Shown here: positions 1 to 5,191 of the stretch, piece after piece | How positions within the stretch are numbered: the first letter of the stretch is position 1 | How the letters are laid out: the number at the start of each line of letters is the position of its first letter | Origin: Candidatus Aminicenantota bacterium | GTDB lineage: Bacteria; Acidobacteriota; Aminicenantia; UBA2199 | DNA length: 5,191 nt | Direction: 5' to 3' | NCBI GenBank assembly: GCA_030639705.1 | Contig: DAOWKX010000190.1 | Coordinates: 1 to 5,191 of the forward strand | Notes under the pieces: generated by a model | Database searches by the model: none | Told to the model about the DNA's origin: nothing | What the model saw: only the letters and a program-made list of their open reading frames with translations | Position numbers and translations under genes: made by a program

Positions 1-1804
1 ACTGGACTCTATACATTTTTACCCCTTGCTTTATATACATCAAGGAGAAATCATCTATGCTGCACAGGAGGAAAGGTTTACCCGAAAAAAACATGATGCC
101 GAGTTTCCGGAAAATGCCCTGAAAAATTGTTTTGAACACACCGGCGTGAAGGTTGATGCCCTGGATTATGTGGTATTTTATGAAAAACCCTTTTTAAAAC
201 TGGACCGGCTCCTGACCACTTACATGCAATTTGCACCCAGGGGACTGATCAGTTTCCTGAAAGCCATTCCCATCTGGACCAAAAAAAAAATATTCATCAA
301 AGAGATCATCAAGGAAAAAATCGGCAATCCGGATATTCCCATTTATTTTACCCTACACCATGAATCCCACATTGCTTCCGCCTTTTTCCCCTCTCCCTTT
401 AAAAAAGCTGCTGTTGTGACCCTGGACGGAGTCGGAGAATGGGATACCATGACCATTTCCGAAGGGTTTGACAATGATTTCAAAATATTGAACAAAATCT
501 ATTTTCCCCATTCCCTGGGATTGCTGTATTCGGCTTTCACCTATTTTACCGGTTTCAAGGTGAATTCCGGCGAATACAAACTGATGGGACTGGCCCCCTA
601 TGGTGAACCCGTATTTAAAGATCTCATTTTAAAAGAACTCATCGATGTCAAGGAAGATGGCTCATTTCGACTCAACCTGAAGTATTTCAACTACCATGTG
701 GGACTGACCATGACCAATAAAAGATTTGAAAAACTATTCGGTACCACCCGGCGAAGGCCGGAATCTCAAATCCGACAGATCGATATGGACCTGGCTGCAT
801 CCATCCAGGCAGTCATTGAAGATATCATTGAAAAAATCATCCATTATACCCGAAAAACAGTTGACTCGGATAATCTCTGCCTGGCCGGTGGAGTGGCCTT
901 AAATTGTGTTGCCAACGGGAAAATTCTGAAAAAACAGATTTTTAAAAATATATGGATCCAACCGGCTGCCAGTGATGCCGGAGGGGCTTTAGGAGCGGCT
1001 TTGTATGTCTGGTATAAACATCTAAATAACCCGAGAACCGTTCATTCAAACAAAGATTCCCAGAAAGGATCATTCCTGGGGCCCCATTACTCAAAAGAAG
1101 AAATAAAGCAATTTCTGACCGGCAAAAACATCAAACATGTGGAGCTGAGCAAAACTGAAATGAGCAAAAAAATCGCTCTTTTGTTAAATGAACAAAAAGT
1201 GGTGGGATTTTTTCAGGGGAAAATGGAATTCGGGCCCCGGGCCCTGGGCGGCAGAAGTATCATTGCCGATGCCCGTTCCGAATCCATGCAATCCAAATTA
1301 AACTTGAAGATTAAATTCAGAGAATCCTTCCGACCATTTGCGCCTTCGTTGCTGGAGGAAAAGACCAAAGAATATTTTGATTTCAACCATCCCTCCCCCT
1401 ATATGTTACTGGTCTATGATGTTAATAACGAAAAACGAAAAAAATTATCGGACAAAGATCCTACCAAAAAAGGACTGGAAAAACTGAATATTAAAAGATC
1501 AAATGTACCGGCCATCACCCATGTTGATTATTCCGCCAGGATTCACACCGTAGACAAGGAATCCAATCCTTATTACTATTCTGTGATCGATGAATTTTAT
1601 AAGCTCACCGGATGCCCGATCATTATCAATACATCCTTTAATGTGAGAGGAGAACCAATTGTCAATTCTCCAGAAGATGCCTACCGTTGCTTTATGAGAA
1701 CCAACATGGATTATCTGGTTCTGGAAGATTTTCTGATTGAAAAATATACCCAGGACTTTATTCAGATGGAAAAAAACTGGGCCAGGGAGTTTACCCCGGA
1801 CTGA
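1..1804 (+). CDS. O-carbamoyltransferase, NodU/CmcH/TobZ family (5' partial)
   Basis: Cytosolic enzyme expected to use carbamoyl phosphate and ATP to form carbamoyladenylate and then pass the carbamoyl group to a substrate hydroxyl. Numbering from the TTG at 26, the Kae1-like domain shows H111 and H115 (HHESH), D134 (LDGVGE), the AGGVALN loop at 287-293 and D317 (SDAGGALG). These match the metal- and substrate-binding residues known in TobZ, and the H111-D134 spacing also fits. The YrdC-like C-terminal domain shows EFGPRALGGRS (401-411), FRESFRPFAPS (431-441) and NTSFNVRGEP (535-544). The TTG at 26 is not a credible start: the frame is open to the left edge and relatives have about 20 more residues, including an HDSA-type motif. 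The visible codons before 26 read LDSIHFYP, so that motif looks altered or missing (see findings). It is the first visible gene of the operon and its stop overlaps the next ATG by one base. The family is certain; the substrate is unknown. Confidence 0.95.
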   Translation, partial: LDSIHFYPLLYIHQGEIIYAAQEERFTRKKHDAEFPENALKNCFEHTGVKVDALDYVVFYEKPFLKLDRLLTTYMQFAPRGLISFLKAIPIWTKKKIFIKEIIKEKIGNPDIPIYFTLHHESHIASAFFPSPFKKAAVVTLDGVGEWDTMTISEGFDNDFKILNKIYFPHSLGLLYSAFTYFTGFKVNSGEYKLMGLAPYGEPVFKDLILKELIDVKEDGSFRLNLKYFNYHVGLTMTNKRFEKLFGTTRRRPESQIRQIDMDLAASIQAVIEDIIEKIIHYTRKTVDSDNLCLAGGVALNCVANGKILKKQIFKNIWIQPAASDAGGALGAALYVWYKHLNNPRTVHSNKDSQKGSFLGPHYSKEEIKQFLTGKNIKHVELSKTEMSKKIALLLNEQKVVGFFQGKMEFGPRALGGRSIIADARSESMQSKLNLKIKFRESFRPFAPSLLEEKTKEYFDFNHPSPYMLLVYDVNNEKRKKLSDKDPTKKGLEKLNIKRSNVPAITHVDYSARIHTVDKESNPYYYSVIDEFYKLTGCPIIINTSFNVRGEPIVNSPEDAYRCFMRTNMDYLVLEDFLIEKYTQDFIQMEKNWAREFTPD

Positions 1805-2196
1805 TGATAAAATTTGATTATAACCCGAAACAGGTCAGAATTTTTGCCGTACTGTTATTCATTTTAATCGGATTTTTTACCTATAAATTCTCCGCAACAC
1901 TGACTTTAACCTTAAAAATTATTATTTTTTCTTTTGAAGGATTGTTAGTACTGGCTATTTTGATAAAACCACGGTTTTTTTCCCCGGTTTTTAAAATCGC
2001 CCTGATCGGTTCATCTTTTATCGGTAATATTATCTTTAAAATCATATCCACACTGGTTTACTATTCTATCCTCACTCCCATATCAATCACCATGAGATTG
2101 TTTGGAAAGAAATTTTTAATTCATAAAATAAACCCAAAACTGAAAACCTATTATGAAGATTGCGTCCCCCATGCCGGTATTGAAAAACAATTTTAA
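1804..2196 (+). CDS. SxtJ-like small integral membrane protein
   Basis: A 130-residue hydrophobic protein with likely membrane segments at about residues 11-30 and 33-54 and a long hydrophobic stretch at about 62-97. The latter ends in YYSILTPISITMRLFGKK (86-103), which resembles the conserved end of the SxtJ family as I remember it. The tail (104-130) is polar. The ATG shares its A with the TGA of the carbamoyltransferase gene, so translation is probably coupled; an AGGGAG at 1784-1789 is rather far upstream to act alone. SxtJ proteins have no established biochemical role but recur beside carbamoyltransferases, as in saxitoxin clusters and many putative surface-glycan loci. I infer a membrane partner that recruits the carbamoyltransferase or helps present its substrate. 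The assignment rests on context, size and the C-terminal motif rather than on a search. Confidence 0.8.
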   Translation: MIKFDYNPKQVRIFAVLLFILIGFFTYKFSATLTLTLKIIIFSFEGLLVLAILIKPRFFSPVFKIALIGSSFIGNIIFKIISTLVYYSILTPISITMRLFGKKFLIHKINPKLKTYYEDCVPHAGIEKQF

Positions 2197-2197
2197 C

Positions 2198-2202
2198 AGG
2201 AG
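2198..2202 (+). promoter_or_regulatory. Shine-Dalgarno site of the DUF5989 gene
   Basis: AGGAG lies 8 bases before the ATG at 2211, just after the TAA of the SxtJ-like gene. It is a good site and supports the 52-codon ORF as a translated gene. Confidence 0.75.
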
Positions 2203-2210
2203 TCATTTAA

Positions 2211-2369
2211 ATGGCAAAGATTAGTATTCTTAAGGAATTCTGGGATTTCATCAAATTCTACAAAAAATTCTGGTTAATACCAATTATTATCATCCTGTTG
2301 TTAATTGGCCTCCTTATTTTCTTATCCGAGGGAAGCGCCATTACCCCGTTTATTTACACCTTATTCTAA
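2211..2369 (+). CDS. DUF5989/SxtK-like single-pass membrane peptide, 52 aa
   Basis: A very short gene, ATG to TAA, with a good ribosome binding site. Residues 1-19 are basic and aromatic (MAKISILKEFWDFIKFYKK) and could form an amphipathic interfacial helix. Residues about 21-39 are one strongly hydrophobic helix (IPIIIILLLIG core). The end, SEGSAITPFIYTLF (39-52), fits the characteristic C-terminus of DUF5989 proteins, which are about 50 residues long and include SxtK of saxitoxin clusters. These peptides are regularly found next to SxtJ-type proteins and carbamoyltransferases and have no known activity. The gene lies 14 bases after the SxtJ-like gene and 13 bases before the methyltransferase. 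I infer that it forms a membrane complex with the SxtJ-like protein. The gene is intact and of normal family length. Confidence 0.9.
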   Translation: MAKISILKEFWDFIKFYKKFWLIPIIIILLLIGLLIFLSEGSAITPFIYTLF

Positions 2370-2382
2370 ACAATCAAATAAA

Positions 2383-3408
2383 ATGCCAGCCAATGAAAAA
2401 AATTTTATCAAAGATAATATTGAACTTCTCTGTTGTCCCAAATGCAGAGGATACCTGGTTCTTGAAAAGCAAAACCTGACTTGTCAAAACTGTGCCCAGA
2501 ATTATTCCATATCCGATCATATCCCCCGGTTATTCTGGCCCAATGAATGGGATCCCGCAAAAGAAGATGTAACCGAAAAAATCAAAACTTTTTATGAAGA
2601 AACCCCCTTCCCCGACTATGATGATTTTGATAATGTCGGCAGTTTGATTGAAAAATCAAGGCAGGGAATCTTTGCAAAATTACTTGATGACCAGATCCCC
2701 TACGGTGCCCGGATTTTAGAATGCGGATGCGGTACCGGACAGTTGACCAATTTTTTGTCCGTATCCAATCGAATCGTGATCGGGACGGATATCTGTATCA
2801 ATTCACTTCAGATGGCACAGAATTTCAAAGATAAGAACGAGTTGCATAATGCCCAGTTTATCCAGATGAACCTGTTTCGTCCCTGCTTTAAATCCGATCG
2901 CTTCGATCTGGTTATCTGCAACGGAGTACTCCATCATACCAGTGATCCCTTGCTCGGGTTTAAAAGCTTATCCCGGTTAGTCAAACCCCGGGGATATATT
3001 CTCATCGGTTTGTATCATAAATATGGAAGAATATATACGGATATTCGCCGATTTCTCTTTCGTATCTCAAAGGATAAATTAAAATTTCTAGACCGAAGAA
3101 CCATCAATAAAAATATCAGCAAAGCCAAAAGGAAAGCCTGGTTTACAGACCAATATAAAAATCCCCATGAATCCAAGCATACCATTGGAGAGGTGCTTCA
3201 CTGGCTTGATGATAGCGGATTCAGCTTTGTTAAAAGTATTCCCAAACCAGTCCCCTTCGAGGGATTTCATGAAACCGAGAAACTTTTCCAGCCGGACACT
3301 CCCGGCACCAAATTGACCCGGATCATGGTGGAATCAAGCAAAATACTGACCGGAAGCGGAGAAGGTGGATTTTTTATTGTCATCGCAAAAAAAACCAGCC
3401 CAGCCTAG
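2383..3408 (+). CDS. SAM-dependent methyltransferase with Trm112-like zinc ribbon
   Basis: A 341-residue soluble protein. Residues about 15-53 form a Trm112-like zinc ribbon with C18-P-K-C21 and C34-x-x-C37. A class I Rossmann methyltransferase domain of the Methyltransf_11/UbiE type follows: motif I ECGCGTG (113-119), an acidic residue that should bind the SAM ribose in IGTD (D136), and a motif IV region starting at D175 and reading on through CNGVLHH (179-185). The last ~110 residues are basic and family-specific, with HESKHTIGEVLHWLDDSGF. I chose the ATG at 2383. The longer frame from a TTG at 2305 would add 26 residues lying wholly inside the DUF5989 gene and ahead of the zinc ribbon, and they do not look like a domain. 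No strong Shine-Dalgarno precedes 2383, so coupling to the upstream stop (13 bases away) is likely. The methyl acceptor is unknown; a sugar, a lipid-linked intermediate or another small molecule is possible. Confidence 0.9.
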   Translation: MPANEKNFIKDNIELLCCPKCRGYLVLEKQNLTCQNCAQNYSISDHIPRLFWPNEWDPAKEDVTEKIKTFYEETPFPDYDDFDNVGSLIEKSRQGIFAKLLDDQIPYGARILECGCGTGQLTNFLSVSNRIVIGTDICINSLQMAQNFKDKNELHNAQFIQMNLFRPCFKSDRFDLVICNGVLHHTSDPLLGFKSLSRLVKPRGYILIGLYHKYGRIYTDIRRFLFRISKDKLKFLDRRTINKNISKAKRKAWFTDQYKNPHESKHTIGEVLHWLDDSGFSFVKSIPKPVPFEGFHETEKLFQPDTPGTKLTRIMVESSKILTGSGEGGFFIVIAKKTSPA

Positions 3409-3423
3409 ACCTTTTTTATAAAC

Positions 3424-3428
3424 GGAGG
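3424..3428 (+). promoter_or_regulatory. Shine-Dalgarno site of the SGNH gene
   Basis: GGAGG sits 8 bases before the ATG at 3437, in the 28-base gap after the methyltransferase gene. It fixes the start of the SGNH-family gene. Confidence 0.8.
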
Positions 3429-3436
3429 CATTTAGC

Positions 3437-4660
3437 ATGAACAAAAAGCGGGGACAACAAAAACAATCAAAACCCGGAGCAACTTCTTCCTCAGCCAGGA
3501 AACGAACCTTCATATTAAAAATATCAACGGTATTGCTCACCACATTGATTATGATATTAATAATGGAATTAACGCTCCAGGTGGTTGTGCGTCTGAGGGA
3601 TGGTAAGTGGTTATTTCAAAATCCGGTCAGTTCTAAAGTTGTGTACGTGATGCTGATCAAAGATAAACGGAAATTTACCCTCAAGCCCGGGTTCAAATCC
3701 CCGGGAGGCTTTTTGGAAATAGATAATTTAGGCTTCCGTCAAGGACCCTACCCTATCGATAAAAAAAACAAAATTATTGTCAATGCCGGAGATTCAATCC
3801 CCTTTGGAGACAGTGTCAGGAACAACCAGACTTATCCGTTTCACCTTGCCCGGTTGGTGAAAAAAAAGAGAATCCCGCTCAATGTATTAAACTCCGGTAT
3901 TCCCTCTTATAACCTGTGGCAATCGTTTGAACGACTTCGGCATGAGGTGTTTCACCATTTTGATATATCCCGGATTGCTGTGATCACCATGCAGGTGGCC
4001 AATGATGTTTTTCTCCTGAGTTATTACCGACAAAAATGGTTTCCGGAAATTACCTGGGCTGACCGCCGGTTCATAGAAAAAAAATCATTTCTGGATGAAA
4101 TCGCCACTGTTCACTATGGGAGACAGGTTATTCGTAAATTATCCGGAGAAAAGCGGTTAAAAACCAGGAGGCAGGAAAAAATTTCCAGGCTCCGAAAAAA
4201 GAGACAATTAAAATATTACAACTATGAGGGAAAACGAAAAAAATATGACCACTATGAAGGAAGTGAAATGCTCCAGATGGTGAGGGAGACATTATATCGA
4301 GAACTTGAGTTTTATAAGGATCACCACATCAAGGTAGTGCTCATGCCCATAGATCCTTTTTACTACCAGCTGTCCAACCTTGACAAAAATTCCACACTGA
4401 TTAAATGGAAACAGCTTCAATACATTGTGAAAGCAGCCAGAGATCTCATTTATCAGTTTAATGATCTGTTAATCGAAGTCAGTCAGGAATTTGATCATGT
4501 GTATTTCCTGGACACAAGACCCATACTGGACACCCATAACCGGGATGAAACCCATATCGATCATATTCACTACTCCGGCAAAGGTGCCAAGATTGTCGCG
4601 GAAAAATTACTGGATTTTTTAATCCAGCACAAACTGATCCCTACGGATAAACCGCAATAA
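3437..4660 (+). CDS. Membrane-anchored SGNH/GDSL-family hydrolase or acyltransferase
   Basis: A 407-residue protein. A lysine/arginine-rich head (1-24) precedes one hydrophobic segment at about 25-51 with no obvious cleavage site. This predicts N-terminus in the cytoplasm and the catalytic domain outside the inner membrane. SGNH blocks are in order: GDS with S120 (NAGDSIPFGDS), a block II glycine in NSGIPSYN (G154), block III N189 in MQVAND, and a block V D375-x-x-H378 in HIDHIHYSGKG. All residues expected for a Ser-His-Asp esterase or O-acyltransferase are present. Residues about 231-270 are unusually basic and rich in Lys/Arg/Tyr, apparently a linker or insertion between blocks III and V. 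It is the last gene of the operon. Proteins of this build act on ester groups of polysaccharides or lipids. I infer action on the same exported molecule the upstream enzymes modify; hydrolysis and transfer cannot be told apart here. Confidence 0.85.
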   Translation: MNKKRGQQKQSKPGATSSSARKRTFILKISTVLLTTLIMILIMELTLQVVVRLRDGKWLFQNPVSSKVVYVMLIKDKRKFTLKPGFKSPGGFLEIDNLGFRQGPYPIDKKNKIIVNAGDSIPFGDSVRNNQTYPFHLARLVKKKRIPLNVLNSGIPSYNLWQSFERLRHEVFHHFDISRIAVITMQVANDVFLLSYYRQKWFPEITWADRRFIEKKSFLDEIATVHYGRQVIRKLSGEKRLKTRRQEKISRLRKKRQLKYYNYEGKRKKYDHYEGSEMLQMVRETLYRELEFYKDHHIKVVLMPIDPFYYQLSNLDKNSTLIKWKQLQYIVKAARDLIYQFNDLLIEVSQEFDHVYFLDTRPILDTHNRDETHIDHIHYSGKGAKIVAEKLLDFLIQHKLIPTDKPQ

Positions 4661-4677
4661 TGATGATTTAAAAATTC

Positions 4678-4691
4678 CGGATCCTTATCCG
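4678..4691. terminator. Possible weak bidirectional terminator between convergent genes
   Basis: A 5-bp hairpin, CGGAT / ATCCG with a CCTT loop, lies between the stops at 4660 and 4699. Read on the - strand it is followed by GAATTTTTAA, a short U-tract in the transcript; on the + strand it is followed by an A/T-rich stretch. The stem is short and the U-tract is modest, so this is a position-based guess. Confidence 0.35.
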
Positions 4692-4698
4692 CTAATAA

Positions 4699-5191
4699 TT
4701 ATTGACCCACGATGGTCATATTTCTTTCCAGCTGATCCGGATGGAAAGATGCAGTCTTGGCCTCGGCCAAGGTAATCTTATCGGCCTCAACCAGTTCAAC
4801 CAGATGCTGATCAAAGGTTTGCATACCCATATCTTTATTCTTCTCAATATACTTAGGAATATCCGCTGATTTTTGCGGATTTTTAATACAGACTTCAATG
4901 GTTTTGTTGACAATCAATATCTCGCAGGCCGGAATAAGGGAAGTTGCCTCACTATTAACTAAAAGTTTCAGAGAAACAATAGCCATCAGGTTATCAGCTA
5001 ACCGCTCTCTTAAATTTTGATGGTCTTCCGCGGGGAAAAATCCAATCAGGCGTCCAAATGTGCGGAGGACATCCGGTGTATGAATGGACCCCATCACCAG
5101 ATGTCCGGTTTCTGCTGCTTTCAGGCAGGTATCAACCGTCTGAAGATCCCGGAGTTCACCCACCATGATAATATCCGGATCCTGTCTCAGG
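4699..5191 (-). CDS. Type IV pilus retraction ATPase, PilT/PilU-like (C-terminal part)
   Basis: C-terminal ~164 residues of a secretion/pilus ATPase of the GspE/PilT superfamily, cut by the right edge. The frame is open to 5191, so the internal ATG at 5166 is not the start. Reading from the edge, LRQDPDIIMVGELRD is the Walker B region (Glu of GEL at 5155-5157), followed by the His-box region AAETGHLVMGSIHT and then FFPAEDHQNLRERLADNL, as in PilT/PilU. Near the end, GMQTFDQHLVEL resembles PilU more than PilT, and the PilT-type AIRNLI element is not evident. Such hexameric cytoplasmic ATPases power pilus retraction and twitching motility. The Walker A motif and N-terminal domain lie outside the window. 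The gene converges on the operon across 38 bases and is probably functionally separate. PilU-like is my preference over PilT, but not certain. Confidence 0.92.
   Translation of the reverse strand, partial: LRQDPDIIMVGELRDLQTVDTCLKAAETGHLVMGSIHTPDVLRTFGRLIGFFPAEDHQNLRERLADNLMAIVSLKLLVNSEATSLIPACEILIVNKTIEVCIKNPQKSADIPKYIEKNKDMGMQTFDQHLVELVEADKITLAEAKTASFHPDQLERNMTIVGQ

Noticed and set aside
26..28. TTG as the start of the carbamoyltransferase
   Set aside because: The frame stays open to the left edge, there is no Shine-Dalgarno before it, and the family needs more N-terminal residues; the gene is cut by the window.
1232..1244. GC-rich palindromic stretch GGGCCCCGGGCCC
   Set aside because: It encodes the invariant FGPRALGG motif of the carbamoyltransferase; coding constraint explains it, and it has no U-tract.
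3088..3270. 60-codon open frame on the - strand
   Set aside because: It is antisense to the methyltransferase C-terminal region, with no Shine-Dalgarno or recognisable domain; a shadow of the real gene.
3334..3543. 69-codon open frame on the - strand spanning the methyltransferase/SGNH junction
   Set aside because: It overlaps two well-supported genes and the GGAGG site, and its protein has no domain character.
3686..3705. CCCGGG-TTCAAATC-CCCGGG resembles a tRNA T-arm or attachment site
   Set aside because: The loop matches the T-loop consensus, but there is no acceptor, D or anticodon arm around it. The true 5-bp T-stem pairing fails, and the bases encode KPGFKSPGG in frame within the SGNH gene.
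4716..4913. 65-codon - strand frame inside the PilT/PilU-like gene
   Set aside because: It is an alternative frame of a clearly conserved ATPase; its product is a basic, Ile/Arg/Trp-rich artefact.

Overview
The window holds the end of one operon on the + strand, followed by the end of a convergent gene on the - strand. The DNA is moderately AT-rich and densely coded, with short ATG-started genes and a PilT/PilU-type ATPase. Together these suggest a Gram-negative, proteobacterial-like genome, possibly a sulfate-reducing 'delta-proteobacterium' (Desulfobacterota). That placement is a low-confidence impression from codon use and protein flavour, because no phylogenetic marker is present.

Positions 1-4660 carry five co-directional genes with gaps of -1, 14, 13 and 28 bases, so they are very probably one transcription unit. 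In order they are: a NodU/CmcH/TobZ-type O-carbamoyltransferase whose 5' end lies outside the window; a 130-residue membrane protein of the SxtJ type; a 52-residue single-pass membrane protein of the DUF5989/SxtK type (2211-2369, easily missed because it is so short); a class I SAM-dependent methyltransferase with an N-terminal Trm112-like zinc ribbon; and a membrane-anchored SGNH/GDSL-family protein. The first three reproduce the sxtI-sxtJ-sxtK order known from cyanobacterial saxitoxin clusters. Here the partners are a methyltransferase and an extracytoplasmic SGNH enzyme, with no sign of toxin biosynthesis. A reasonable inference is that the set decorates (carbamoylates, methylates and perhaps esterifies or de-esterifies) a secreted or surface molecule such as a glycan or lipid-linked sugar. 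The substrate cannot be read from the sequence.

Positions 4661-4698 are a 38-base convergent intergenic region with a small hairpin that may act as a weak terminator. Positions 4699-5191 (- strand) are the C-terminal part of a PilT/PilU-like type IV pilus retraction ATPase that continues past the right edge. It is probably unrelated to the operon.

There is no tRNA, rRNA, CRISPR array, insertion sequence or riboswitch that I can support, and no gene-free stretch longer than 300 bases. The operon's promoter must lie left of the window.
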